The notes under the pieces: model-generated
What the model was told of the DNA's origin: nothing
Seen by the model: the letters and a program-made list of their open reading frames with translations, nothing else
Databases searched by the model: none
From: Planctomycetota bacterium
GTDB taxonomy: Bacteria > Planctomycetota > B15-G4
DNA length: 64,000 nt
Direction: 5' to 3'
Assembly: GCA_029245865.1 (NCBI GenBank)
Contig: JAQWOM010000023.1
Coordinates: 62,001-126,000 of the forward strand
In this document: positions 16,415-25,118 of the stretch, piece by piece
Position numbering within the stretch: the stretch's first letter is position 1
Layout of the letters: each line of letters starts with the position of its first letter
Translations under genes and position numbers: made by a program

Positions 16415-17835
16415 GCTTCGGGTCCAGGTGAACAAGAAAGAAAGTCTGCAAGAAGGCGCGCAAGCCGTGCTTCATCGCCGGGCACCAATGCCGCAACATC
16501 CAGACGCACCTGACCCTGCCAGACTCTTGAGAAAATCGGCGTCGGAAGCGCTCGCAACGCCTTGGCAAGAGACTCGCCATCCAGGCCGGGCCAGTGGAGC
16601 TCAAGCGCACTCGAGCCAAGCGGCCGGGCAGGTAGCGATCCAGAGCCCGCCGAGGCTTCACTGGCAACAACCTCTATACCGACACCTGGCAGCACGCTTG
16701 CAAGCTGAGATCTCAGGGAGCGCGCCCTCTCAAGGCGATGTGCCGGAGAAGCCGAAAGCGCTGCGAGCACCGGAACATCTTGCGGCGCCTCTCGATGCAA
16801 GCGGAGCGTCGCCCCAAGTGCGGCGAGTGCCAGCCGGTCCGGGCGAAGTGCCCGAAAAAGAGGATGGCTGCGACAACGTTCCACGAGATCTTTTCGCCCC
16901 AGCAGAAGACCTGCTTGAGGGCCGCCAAGCAGCTTGTCACCGCTAAAGCACACCAGATCCACACCCGACTCCAGGGCCGTGCGCGCATCGGGTTCCGAGG
17001 CCAGGTCGCCCGTAGAGGGGACCAACAAACCAGAACCGATGTCCTCGAGCACGGGGACGCCACACTCTTTGGCGATTTTGGCCAGTTCACCAATCTCGGG
17101 TCGGTGCGTGAAACCCACCACACGGTAGTTGCTCGTGTGCATGGAGAGAACAAGACCCGTCTCCCACTTCAAATGCTTCTGGTAGTCACTGACATACGTG
17201 CGGTTCGTTGTCCCCACTTCCCGCAAACGTGCGCCAGACTGCTCCAGAAGATCCGGCAGCCGAAAGCCGCCTCCGATCTCAATCAACTCTCCGCGTGAAA
17301 CCAAAACCTCGCGGTCTTTCGCCAGCGCCGTGAGTGCCAGCAACAACGCCGAAGCGTTGTTGTTCACCACCGTGGCAGCCTCGGCACCGGTCAAAGCGCG
17401 CAAGTCATCCAGCAGGCGGCTCTCTCGGTCCTTGCGTTCACCAGACACCGGATCGACCTCGAGCAAGGAGTAGCCATCCCCGATCGACGACAGAGCCGCC
17501 ACGGCAGGCTCGGCCAGAGGAGCTCTTCCCAGCCCCGTGTGAAGTACAACTCCCGTCGCGTTCACCACCCGCGGATAGATGTCTTCGGCCCAGGACAGCA
17601 ACCGTTCCCGAGCCAGCTCAGCCACGGCTGGAGCATCCAGGGCGAGCCCGTTCGACTCCCCCGACCGCAACGCTTGTCGCAGGTCGTCCAGAGTTTTTCT
17701 CACCGCCAATGCAGCTCCCGGGACCTGGTCGAGGTGCCGCAGAACGGCATCCACCGCAGGCAGGTCACGGAGAAGTTGATGGGTGGCCTTCCCATCCAGT
17801 GAGGCATCTCGTCCCGTCGGGGCTGGACTCTTCAT
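16411..17835 (-). CDS. selA: L-seryl-tRNA(Sec) selenium transferase SelA
   Basis: SelA is a PLP enzyme that converts seryl-tRNA(Sec) to selenocysteyl-tRNA(Sec) using selenophosphate. I chose ATG 17835 (474 residues), which matches the family length and N-terminal LLRDLPAVDAVL; the longer open frame runs into recJ on the other strand. Recognisable elements are YPRVVNATGVVLHTGLGRAPL, EAATVVNNNASALLL, VLEDIGSGLL and the PLP-lysine segment FSGDKLLGGPQAG. It overlaps selD by ATGA, so the pair is one operon. Its substrate tRNA gene selC is 4 kb away. No selB is in the window. The 111-nt gap to recJ must hold divergent promoters. Confidence 0.96.
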   Translation of the reverse strand: MKSPAPTGRDASLDGKATHQLLRDLPAVDAVLRHLDQVPGAALAVRKTLDDLRQALRSGESNGLALDAPAVAELARERLLSWAEDIYPRVVNATGVVLHTGLGRAPLAEPAVAALSSIGDGYSLLEVDPVSGERKDRESRLLDDLRALTGAEAATVVNNNASALLLALTALAKDREVLVSRGELIEIGGGFRLPDLLEQSGARLREVGTTNRTYVSDYQKHLKWETGLVLSMHTSNYRVVGFTHRPEIGELAKIAKECGVPVLEDIGSGLLVPSTGDLASEPDARTALESGVDLVCFSGDKLLGGPQAGLLLGRKDLVERCRSHPLFRALRPDRLALAALGATLRLHREAPQDVPVLAALSASPAHRLERARSLRSQLASVLPGVGIEVVASEASAGSGSLPARPLGSSALELHWPGLDGESLAKALRALPTPIFSRVWQGQVRLDVAALVPGDEARLARLLADFLSCSPGPEA

Positions 17836-17946
17836 GCTCCCATCGTACCCGCTCAGCCCCACGAGGCGCTCCCCGGAGAAGCCACGCCCCCTCCAGCCCC
17901 GCTTCGTACCGAACAGAGCCGACATCGATCGCTGCCAGACTCTAGA

Positions 17947-19725
17947 ATGCCTCATCGCATCCCCACGAGACCCCCCGTGACTCGAACCTCTGCCGAGGTC
18001 CTTCAGGACTGGCTTCCCCACGACACCGACCCCGGAGCCGTACGCCATCTGGCGGCCGAGATGGGCATTGAACCTCTCCTGGCCACGCTCCTGGTCAACC
18101 GCGACATTCTCTCGAAGGCGCAAGCGACAGACTTTCTGAAGCCCTCTGTCGACGACTTGCTCGACCCCTTTGAGCTGGCTGACATGGATGTGGCTGCCGA
18201 GCGCATGGCCCGCGCGATCGTGGACCATGAGACCATCCTGATTTACGGGGACGCGGACGTCGACGGACTCACCTCCACGGGCCTACTGGTTCAGTTCCTG
18301 CGCATGCTTTCCCTGGAACCACTCGTGTACGTGCCGAACCGTGCATACGAGGGCTACTCGTTCACGCCGGCCGGCACCGACCACGTGCTGGCTTCGGGAG
18401 CCAATCTGGTCGTTTCCGTCGACAACGGGATCTCCAGCATCGAGCCCGTCGCACGCATTCAGGAAGCGGGCATCGACGTCATCATCACGGACCATCACAT
18501 GCCCGCCGACACTCTCCCGCCGGCTCATGCTGTGGTGAACCCGCGCCGAGTCGACTGTGGCTATCCGTTCAAGGGTCTTGCCGGAGTGGGTGTCGCCTTC
18601 AAACTTGCCTGTGCCGTGTCCAGCAAGCTGCATCGGCGTATCCAACTCTCTGACTCGATGAGCCAGTTCCTGGGTGAGTCCCTTGCATGGGTCTCCATGG
18701 GAACCGTGTCGGATCTCATGCCCTTGCGTGGTGAGAACCGCGTGCTGGTCTCAAGAGGACTGCGGGCTCTCCCTCGCACCAAGAGCCCTGGCCTCGCGGC
18801 CCTTTGTCATGTATCCGGCATGGGCATCGGCGCAGATTGCCGTGCAGAAGACATCGCCTTTCGCCTCGCCCCACGGCTCAATGCAGCCACTCGCATGGGG
18901 CGCAGCGATCTGTCGGTTTCACTGATCACCGCATCTGACTCCAACGAGGCGGCTGTTCTCGCTCAGGCCCTGGATGAAGCCAACAAGCAGCGTCAAACAG
19001 CCGAACGCGAGTTGCTCGAAGAGCTGCGGCCCATACTCGATCGACAAACACACGGCGAACCCATCTTCCTGGCCTCGGAAACCTGGAACACCGGCCTGCT
19101 GGGTCTCGTCGCCGGTCGCATCACCAGGGAATACGGCGTCCCCGCCCTGCTTATCTCGTCTGCGCAAGGAGAGCCCGCCAAGGGCAGTTGCCGGTGCATG
19201 CCTGGCTTTAACGCGCATGCAGCACTCGGAGCTTGCCGTGAGCATCTGACCACTTATGGCGGACACCCAGCTGCCGCTGGATTCTCGATCGAATCGAAGC
19301 ACATCGACGCCTTCCGTGAGGCCTTCGCCGAAGAATGGCAGCAGCAGAAAACAACCGGTTCGGGCCCCACCGCCCAGCGCTATGAAGCCGAGATTCCCTT
19401 GGCCGGACTCACACACAAACTCATCTCGGCACTTGATGGGCTTGAGCCTTTTGGCAAGGGGAATCAGCGCCCTGTGTTTGTGACAGGGAGTGCGACAGTC
19501 GACGAGAGCCGCCGAATGGGCGGCGACGGGCAACACCTTGCGCTCACAGTTTCCCAGGGCTCAAAAACCATGCGAGCTGTCGCCTTCAGCAAGGGACATT
19601 GGGCCGACCGCTTGCCAGCAGGCCACTCTGTTGACCTGCTCCACACACCTAAGTTCAACCATTTTCGCGGCCGAACGACCGTCGAACTGGAACTGATCGA
19701 CGTGCGCCCCGCACGACCTCTGTGA
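17947..19725 (+). CDS. recJ: Single-stranded-DNA-specific 5'-3' exonuclease RecJ
   Basis: RecJ degrades single-stranded DNA in recombination, mismatch and base-excision repair. The 592-residue product shows the DHH-family motifs: ILIYGDADVDGLTSTG (Asp cluster), VVSVDNGIS, ITDHHMP (the DHH motif), and later the DHHA1 region with CRCMPGFNAHAAL and YGGHPAAAGFSI. An OB-like C-terminal segment begins near VFVTGSATVD. The first motif has GDADVDG where GDYDVDG is commoner, a mild change. It is divergent from selA and is followed after 24 nt by the rhomboid gene on the same strand. Confidence 0.95.
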   Translation: MPHRIPTRPPVTRTSAEVLQDWLPHDTDPGAVRHLAAEMGIEPLLATLLVNRDILSKAQATDFLKPSVDDLLDPFELADMDVAAERMARAIVDHETILIYGDADVDGLTSTGLLVQFLRMLSLEPLVYVPNRAYEGYSFTPAGTDHVLASGANLVVSVDNGISSIEPVARIQEAGIDVIITDHHMPADTLPPAHAVVNPRRVDCGYPFKGLAGVGVAFKLACAVSSKLHRRIQLSDSMSQFLGESLAWVSMGTVSDLMPLRGENRVLVSRGLRALPRTKSPGLAALCHVSGMGIGADCRAEDIAFRLAPRLNAATRMGRSDLSVSLITASDSNEAAVLAQALDEANKQRQTAERELLEELRPILDRQTHGEPIFLASETWNTGLLGLVAGRITREYGVPALLISSAQGEPAKGSCRCMPGFNAHAALGACREHLTTYGGHPAAAGFSIESKHIDAFREAFAEEWQQQKTTGSGPTAQRYEAEIPLAGLTHKLISALDGLEPFGKGNQRPVFVTGSATVDESRRMGGDGQHLALTVSQGSKTMRAVAFSKGHWADRLPAGHSVDLLHTPKFNHFRGRTTVELELIDVRPARPL

Positions 19726-19749
19726 CGCGACTGGCCCGCGAAGAGAACC

Positions 19750-20667
19750 ATGACCGCGCCGAATGCCCCGCTTGAGGACCCTGTTGTTCTCAAGCGAGCC
19801 CGCTCGAGACATGAGCTCGAGGAAGCCGCGCTGGTCCTGCGCGCCGTCGGAATCATCCATGAGGTGATTCTCGACGAAGGCTTGCCGGCGCTCGTCGTGC
19901 CCCGATGTCAGTTCGAAACCGCTCACGAAGAATTGACGCACTATGAAGCAGAGAATTTCGCCGACACCTCCACCCTGAAGAGCAGGCCCCGCCGCACGTT
20001 GATTTCGGTCTGGCCTGGCTTGATTGCCTACGCAAGCGTGCTGCTCTTCGTCTTCATCGAGCAGGTCGGCACTGTGGACAGTCCCGCCGCCTTGAGAGGG
20101 CGCCTCGACGCCAATGCCTTCCTGGATGGCGAATGGTGGCGTTGCATCACAGCTCTGACGCTTCACGTGGACACGCCCCATCTGGCGGGCAATATGCTGT
20201 TCGGCGCTGCCTTCGGCGCCCTGCTTGCTCAACTGCTGGGCAATGGAGTGGGCTGGGGGGCGATTCTCGTCTGCGGCGCGCTCGGCAACGCCCTCGATGC
20301 CCTCATCCAGCCCTTGGGGCACGTCTCGATGGGCGCCTCCACAGCCGTGTTCTCAGCGCTGGGCATCATGACGGCACTCTCCCTGAGGCTCCATGCGGAA
20401 CTCCGAGATGGACGCATCCGTCGCTGGGCACCGCTGGTGATGGGCATCGCACTGCTCGGGCTGCTGGGCACGGGTGGAACCAGGACAGATGTTCCAGCGC
20501 ATGTGCTCGGCTTCGCGACGGGAATCCTGTTCGGTGCCTGGCTGGCACCCGCAGTGCGTCATCACCCACCCAGCACCAGAATCCAATGGATAGCGGGCAG
20601 TCTGGCGCTGCTCTTGTTACTCGGAGCCTGGATGGCTGCCTCGGCTGCCTCGACCTCAAGCACCTAA
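19750..20667 (+). CDS. Rhomboid intramembrane serine protease with N-terminal DUF2007-like domain
   Basis: The 305-residue protein has a soluble N-terminus (residues 10-70, DPVVLKRARSRHELEEAALV through VVPRCQFETAHEEL). This resembles the DUF2007 putative signal-transducing domain. A rhomboid core with six or seven membrane helices follows. Catalytic features are the HxxxN pair (His144, Asn148), GAS with Ser197 after HVSM, and His251 in the last core helix (AHVLGFATG). Rhomboids cleave membrane proteins within or next to the bilayer. The substrate is unknown. It follows recJ by 24 nt and converges with nrdJb, 40 nt apart. Confidence 0.88.
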   Translation: MTAPNAPLEDPVVLKRARSRHELEEAALVLRAVGIIHEVILDEGLPALVVPRCQFETAHEELTHYEAENFADTSTLKSRPRRTLISVWPGLIAYASVLLFVFIEQVGTVDSPAALRGRLDANAFLDGEWWRCITALTLHVDTPHLAGNMLFGAAFGALLAQLLGNGVGWGAILVCGALGNALDALIQPLGHVSMGASTAVFSALGIMTALSLRLHAELRDGRIRRWAPLVMGIALLGLLGTGGTRTDVPAHVLGFATGILFGAWLAPAVRHHPPSTRIQWIAGSLALLLLLGAWMAASAASTSST

Positions 20668-20698
20668 AAAGCCAAAAGAGCGCGAGACAAACGCGCTC
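20663..20698 (-). terminator. Intrinsic terminator of the nrdJ genes
   Basis: Read on the minus strand, GAGCGCG and CGCGCTC form a perfect 7-bp stem with loop TTTGTCT, followed by TTTTGGCTTTTT. It begins 9 nt after the nrdJb stop and overlaps the last codons of the rhomboid gene. Confidence 0.75.
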
Positions 20699-20707
20699 AG
20701 CGCGAGA

Positions 20708-21769
20708 TCAGCCGCACTCCGTGAAACCGCAAGAGTGGCACTTCACGCACCCTTCCTCGAAGGAAAGCTGACTTCCGCAATCCACGCAGGCTCCCTGCAC
20801 ACGGTGGATGTCATGGTGACTTCCATCACCACCTTGGCTCTGGCTTTGCCCGCGAAGCTCTGCCCCTGGCTCAACCCAGCGATCGTTCACAGCATCTGTC
20901 GCCGACAAGCCGTCGAAGGAGACTCCCTCCGAAAGCGTCTCGCGGCGAGTCGCCACGGAGTGACCGTTGCCGTTTGAGTGCCCATTCGTAGAGGACTCCT
21001 GGCCCTGAACTTCAAGCGCCTGCTCCGCAGCCTTGCGCTTTTCACGCAACTCACGGCCCTGGTGGTACGTCTCAAGCGCTTTGCCGATCGCGTCGGAGCA
21101 AGAACTGATCTTGCCACCCTCTCCCCATGCTGGGCGGTGACAACTGATGCCCTTGAGTTGCTTGATGAGCGGATCCAGCTTGGCTCCGCACCGCAAGGAG
21201 TAACTGATCAGCCGACCGATGGCCTCATTCTGCGAAGCCGCGCAGCCGCCGGCTTTGCCCATGTGGTTGAACAGCTCAAATGGCTTGCCGTCCTCTGACT
21301 CGTTGACCGTCACGTAAAGATGACCGCAGCCCGTGTTCATGCGCACGGTATGCCCCACCGTCACCTGCGGACGAGTCCGCGGAGCGAGGCCATCGTCCAG
21401 ATCGCTGGCACTCGAAGACTCAGGGCTGGCCCCAGGGGCCGACATTTGAGAAAGCTGCAACACCACCTGCTGGTCGCCCATCTTCGGGCCAACCGACTCG
21501 GCATAAAAACGGTCCAGCCCACTGTCCAGCTTGGAACCAAGCTCACCACAATCCTCTTCCTGAAGGAAACGCCGCGCAGCATCGTGAAGTTCGCACGCAC
21601 TCACCAGGGACCGCATGGCCTGCTCGTCACCCGACTTCACGGCATCCCAGTCAATGGCTCGATAAGCGAGCACAACCGATGTCGCTCGCTCCCGGGCTTC
21701 GGCCTCAAATGAGTTGCCCGCGGACAAGGGGCCTGCGGCCGCGTTTGTGCTGCTGTTCTGAGTCACCAT
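20708..21769 (-). CDS. nrdJb: NrdJb: TSCPD/zinc-tail component of class II ribonucleotide reductase
   Basis: The 353-residue product carries the domain normally at the C-terminus of adenosylcobalamin-dependent ribonucleotide reductases. The TSCPD region (GCGHLYVTVNESEDGKPFELF, GKAGGCAASQNEAIGRLIS, CGAKLDPLIKQLKGISC) covers roughly residues 145-235. A cysteine-rich tail (CVDCGSQ, then CVKCHSCGFTECG at the extreme C-terminus) probably contains the redox-shuttle cysteines that re-reduce the active site. Split NrdJa/NrdJb pairs are known in Pseudomonas. Unusual here is a 130-residue N-terminal region with no recognised motif (QAMRSLVSACELHDAARRFL). The start ATG 21769 lies 89 nt after the nrdJa stop; a hairpin sits between them. 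Confidence 0.85.
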   Translation of the reverse strand: MVTQNSSTNAAAGPLSAGNSFEAEARERATSVVLAYRAIDWDAVKSGDEQAMRSLVSACELHDAARRFLQEEDCGELGSKLDSGLDRFYAESVGPKMGDQQVVLQLSQMSAPGASPESSSASDLDDGLAPRTRPQVTVGHTVRMNTGCGHLYVTVNESEDGKPFELFNHMGKAGGCAASQNEAIGRLISYSLRCGAKLDPLIKQLKGISCHRPAWGEGGKISSCSDAIGKALETYHQGRELREKRKAAEQALEVQGQESSTNGHSNGNGHSVATRRETLSEGVSFDGLSATDAVNDRWVEPGAELRGQSQSQGGDGSHHDIHRVQGACVDCGSQLSFEEGCVKCHSCGFTECG

Positions 21770-21814
21770 GAAGTCATTCCGGAAGATATTGCTGTCATCT
21801 CAAGCCGCCAATTC

Positions 21815-21840
21815 AGCGGGGCTCAACGAGACGCCCCGCT
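21815..21840 (-). other. Hairpin between nrdJa and nrdJb
   Basis: AGCGGGGC and GCCCCGCT are perfect 8-bp arms around a 10-nt loop, 18 nt after the nrdJa stop. No T-run follows in either direction, so it is unlikely to be a full intrinsic terminator. It may stabilise the upstream message or tune the ratio of the two subunits. Confidence 0.6.
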
Positions 21841-21858
21841 CGCGTGCACAGGCCTCGC

Positions 21859-23883
21859 TTAAGGACCGTCCATGAGCATATCGAGAATCTCTTCGCTCTC
21901 TTGCGCTTGCGCGGCGACGAGATCTCCCGAATTGGACGCCGCAGAATCCCCCCCCGCGACCTCCGCATCCTCCGACTTGGACGCCTTGGTGTCCAGAGCC
22001 ATTGGCTGATGCTGACGACTGCCATCGCGATACACGGTGATCCCCTTGCAGCCCGTGGCGTAAGCCAGCAGGTAGGCCGTCTCGACCTCTTCTGTCGTGG
22101 CCTCTGGCGGGAAGTTGATCGTCTTGCTCACAGCAGCGTCCGTAAACTCCTGCCAAGCAGCCTGCATCTTCACATGCCACTCGGGGCCCACGTCCCGAGC
22201 AGAGCGGAAGACTCGCCGTATCTCCGACGAGAGCTCCACGGGGCATCCTTCGATCGTGCCCTTCTGGCAGGCGTACTCAGAAACCGTCTCGATGTCCTTC
22301 TCTGACATGTTCTCGGCCTTGAGAGCCGCGAGGAAGACGGGGTTCGACTCGTACATGATCTGAGCCTCACCCGCCGAATCACGCATCACCTGACGCTTGA
22401 AGACCAAGCTAAAGATGGGCTCGATGCCACCAGAGCACCCGGCGATGATGGAGATCGTCCCGGTCGGAGCGATGGTCACGCAGTGCGCATTGCGCATCTT
22501 TCGACCCAGCACCTTGTCCCAGCGCGATCCTTCCCAGTAGCTGAAAACGCCCTTCTCGTCGGCCAAACGGGTGTCTTCATCCCAGGCCTGCTCGCGAATG
22601 AAGGCGCCCATACGTCGGGCCAGAGCCAGAGCGTCATCGGCGTCATACCGAACCCCCAGCTTGAACAAGAGGTCGGCCCACCCCATGACACCCAGGCCAA
22701 TCTTGCGGTTTGCCCGACACATCTTGTCGATCTCAGGCGTGGGATAGTTGTTCGCTTCCACCACGTCATCGAGGAAACGGATCGCCGTGCACACCGTCTT
22801 CCCCATGCCATCCCAGTCGATGCGGTCTTCCAGGGGAGCATCAACAGGCACGTCGGCCTTGTAGAAGGCGGCCAGATTGAGGCTCCCGAGATTGCAAGCC
22901 TCATAGGGCAGCAACGGCTGCTCGCCGCATGGGTTGGTCGACGTCATGGGCCCGACATTTGGCGTCGGGTTCACTTCGTTGATCCGGTCCAAGAAGATCA
23001 GACCCGGCTCACCACTCTCCCAGGCCTTACGCACAATGAGTGCGAACAGGTCACCGACCGTCCAGTACTTGCTGGCATCTTCGGGCGTGGACGCCTGGTC
23101 ACCCTCGAAGTATTCCACGTCATCGGTCTCACGACGCAGGTAACCGCGCTTGCTGTCATGAGGGTTGACCACGATATGCAGGGCCGTGCGATCAGCCTTG
23201 ACCGCATCCATGAAGCTGTCAGGCACCGTGCACGACAGGTTGTAGTTCGTCACCCGCGTGAGATCTTCCTTGAGGCGGATGAAGGAAAGAACATCCGGAT
23301 GATCGATGCGCATGGTTCCCATGTTGGCGCCTCGCCGGAACGCACCCTGCTGAATGGCGTCCGTGACGGAGGACAGCATGCGCAGGAACGACAGCGGACC
23401 ATCGGTCGTGCCACCCGAACTCTGAACGATTGAGCCGCGTGGCCGCAGCTTGCTCAGATCGATCCCTGTTCCTCCACCCGCTCGCTGAACCAACGCGATC
23501 TGGCGGGCCGTCTCCATGATGTCTGCGATGGAGTCTTCGAGCGGCAAAACGAAGCAAGCGCTCAACATGCCGAGCGGACGGCCGGCATTCATCAGAGTTG
23601 GCGAGTTGGGCATGAACTTCCGTGCCCACATCATGTCGAAGAAAGCGCCCTTCCAGTTGTCGGGGTCCTTCTCCGCCTTTGCGACATGTCCCGCAACCCG
23701 TTCGAAGAGTTGCACGGGAGTCTCGTCGATCACACCTATGGAATCCTTCTTTAGGTAGCGATTCTCGAGTACGCGCAGTGCGTTTTCAGTGAAGAGGCCG
23801 GAGTCACTGGGCTGTCCACCCGCATCATCCCCCGCCGCCTGCTGATTCCCATCCAGACCTTGACCACTCGTGCCCTTGCTCAC
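21859..23883 (-). CDS. nrdJa: NrdJa: adenosylcobalamin-dependent ribonucleotide reductase, catalytic component
   Basis: This enzyme reduces ribonucleotides to deoxyribonucleotides using a B12-generated thiyl radical, with or without oxygen. I prefer GTG 23883 (674 residues) because GGGGAGGG lies 9 nt upstream; the frame is open a further 21 codons. Class II features are MPNSPTLMNAG, LSACFVLPLEDS (redox Cys), RAGGGTGIDLSKLRP, the STNPCGEQPLLPYEACNLGS active site (Asn, Cys, Glu) and APTGTISIIAGCSGGIEP. The protein ends before the usual TSCPD domain, which is encoded separately by the next gene. The stop is TAA, so this is a true gene split, not selenocysteine readthrough. Tandem NrdR-like boxes lie upstream. 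Confidence 0.93.
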   Translation of the reverse strand: MSKGTSGQGLDGNQQAAGDDAGGQPSDSGLFTENALRVLENRYLKKDSIGVIDETPVQLFERVAGHVAKAEKDPDNWKGAFFDMMWARKFMPNSPTLMNAGRPLGMLSACFVLPLEDSIADIMETARQIALVQRAGGGTGIDLSKLRPRGSIVQSSGGTTDGPLSFLRMLSSVTDAIQQGAFRRGANMGTMRIDHPDVLSFIRLKEDLTRVTNYNLSCTVPDSFMDAVKADRTALHIVVNPHDSKRGYLRRETDDVEYFEGDQASTPEDASKYWTVGDLFALIVRKAWESGEPGLIFLDRINEVNPTPNVGPMTSTNPCGEQPLLPYEACNLGSLNLAAFYKADVPVDAPLEDRIDWDGMGKTVCTAIRFLDDVVEANNYPTPEIDKMCRANRKIGLGVMGWADLLFKLGVRYDADDALALARRMGAFIREQAWDEDTRLADEKGVFSYWEGSRWDKVLGRKMRNAHCVTIAPTGTISIIAGCSGGIEPIFSLVFKRQVMRDSAGEAQIMYESNPVFLAALKAENMSEKDIETVSEYACQKGTIEGCPVELSSEIRRVFRSARDVGPEWHVKMQAAWQEFTDAAVSKTINFPPEATTEEVETAYLLAYATGCKGITVYRDGSRQHQPMALDTKASKSEDAEVAGGDSAASNSGDLVAAQAQESEEILDMLMDGP

Positions 23884-24012
23884 CAATACACACCCTCCCC
23901 TTCGAGAGACCGAAACCTGACAAGAAGACCAACCGCCGTTGGCCACCCCTGATGAACCTCGACCGAGCCCACCGGCCTCTGAACATCAAAAGTTACAGTA
24001 AAACCGCCATTA

Positions 24013-24059
24013 GCCCCGTCTATAGGGCCACCTTATGAAGAAGGCCCAACATATAGTGG
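24013..24059 (-). promoter_or_regulatory. Tandem NrdR-like boxes upstream of nrdJa
   Basis: Two 16-bp sites lie 31 bp apart, the three-helical-turn spacing typical of NrdR. On the minus strand the stronger, at 24059-24044, reads CCACTATATGTTGGGC against consensus ACACTATATATAGTGT (about 11 matches). The weaker, at 24028-24013, reads GCCCTATAGACGGGGC (about 9 matches). They lie about 130-175 nt upstream of the GTG start, so they probably overlap the nrdJ promoter. The NrdR repressor gene is not in the window. Confidence 0.6.
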
Positions 24060-24149
24060 GTCCTTCCAGACTCCAAGACCCTTCCTCAGAAAGTTCCTGG
24101 GAGCGCCTGGATCGTTCAGCGAACACGCAATGACATACGGAAATCCGCG

Positions 24150-24163
24150 TTAGATCGATCTAA
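24150..24163. repeat. Perfect 14-bp palindrome after murB
   Basis: TTAGATCGATCTAA is fully self-complementary and starts 10 nt beyond the murB stop, in the AT-richer gap between the dcw cluster and nrdJa. With no loop it makes a poor hairpin; it could be an operator. The rest of the 290-nt gap (23884-24173) shows only the NrdR-like boxes. Confidence 0.35.
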
Positions 24164-24173
24164 GTCTACATAT

Positions 24174-25118
24174 TTACTCGGCGTCAGAGCCAGCCCCCAA
24201 AACCGGCGTCCTCTCCTCGAATGCTCCCCACCACTCCACTTCCAGCGGCAGATCGACACCCGAATGCTCCCTCACTGCCTGCTGGACGCGCACCACCAGC
24301 CGTCGAACATCTTCGGCCATCGCTTCACCCGTGTTCACGATGAAGTTCGCGTGTTCAGGTGACACCTGAGCTCCGCCGACGGAAAGCCCTTTGCACCCCG
24401 CCCGATCGATGAGAGCCCCACTCGAAGCACCTGCCGGATTACGAAACATGCAGCCGGCACTCGAGGCGCTCAAGGGCTGAGACTCTGCCTTGGCGCGCAG
24501 TGTTCTTCGCATTCGGTCGAAAATCTGTTCTTTCCCATCCGGGCAGAGTTGCACCACCGCGTCCAGAATCACGTGGCCTGCGAACGGCGAAGTTCGATAA
24601 CCGAAGTCCTTCGGTGAGCAAGGCACAGCACGCGTGGTTCCATCCGGGTCAACCAGGGTCACTTCTGTCAGCAAATCACCGAGCGCAATCTCTCGCCCAC
24701 CGGCATTGCCAGCAACAGCCCCTCCCACAGTCCCAGGGATTCCGATGAGACCTTCGGCCCCCGCCAAGCCCATGTCGTGGGCGACACTCACGAGCCGCGC
24801 GAGTGTTGCGCCCGCTTCGCATCGCAGCGCGGCGTCTTGCTCCCCGTGGTGATAAATGTTCTTCATGCCCCGGGTGTGAAGGACCACTTCGTCCAGCCCG
24901 GCGTCACTGACGACGAGATTACTCCCATGACCCAACATGCGGAATGGAAGCCCGGCAGCGGTCAACTCACGAACGGCCAGGATCAATTCCTCACGCCGGC
25001 GCGGCTCGATCACGCAGAGAGCCGGCCCACCGACACCCAGCGTCGTCCGGGGTCCGAGATCCGCTCCCTCATGAACGAGCAGCTCGTCCCGCAAGGCGTC
25101 GGGCAAGTCCATCGACAT
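24174..25118 (-). CDS. murB: UDP-N-acetylenolpyruvoylglucosamine reductase MurB
   Basis: MurB is the flavoenzyme that reduces UDP-GlcNAc-enolpyruvate to UDP-MurNAc in the cytoplasm. The FAD-binding motifs TTLGVGGPA, LGHGSNLVVSDAGLD, GLIGIPGTVGGAVAGNAGG and FGYRTSPF are present, then GCMFRNPAG with the catalytic Ser/Cys region and a VSPEHANFIVN segment. It is a type I or IIb enzyme of about 314 residues. GGAG lies 6 nt before ATG 25118, inside murC; the two genes overlap by 50 nt. It is the last gene of the dcw cluster here, where ddl and ftsQAZ would follow in many bacteria. Confidence 0.95.
   Translation of the reverse strand: MSMDLPDALRDELLVHEGADLGPRTTLGVGGPALCVIEPRRREELILAVRELTAAGLPFRMLGHGSNLVVSDAGLDEVVLHTRGMKNIYHHGEQDAALRCEAGATLARLVSVAHDMGLAGAEGLIGIPGTVGGAVAGNAGGREIALGDLLTEVTLVDPDGTTRAVPCSPKDFGYRTSPFAGHVILDAVVQLCPDGKEQIFDRMRRTLRAKAESQPLSASSAGCMFRNPAGASSGALIDRAGCKGLSVGGAQVSPEHANFIVNTGEAMAEDVRRLVVRVQQAVREHSGVDLPLEVEWWGAFEERTPVLGAGSDAE

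Noticed and set aside
16411-18228. 605-residue version of SelA
   Set aside because: The extra 131 residues run antisense into recJ and do not resemble SelA; ATG 17835 fits the family.
21770-21858. nrdJ split as a frameshift or selenocysteine stop
   Set aside because: The nrdJa stop is TAA, the gap has no homologous coding in any frame, and nrdJb has its own start.
22483-23433. 316-codon plus-strand ORF
   Set aside because: It is antisense to nrdJa, with no family resemblance.
23884-24173. Cobalamin riboswitch upstream of nrdJa
   Set aside because: No B12-box-like sequence or suitable fold was seen; the region is better explained by NrdR-like boxes.
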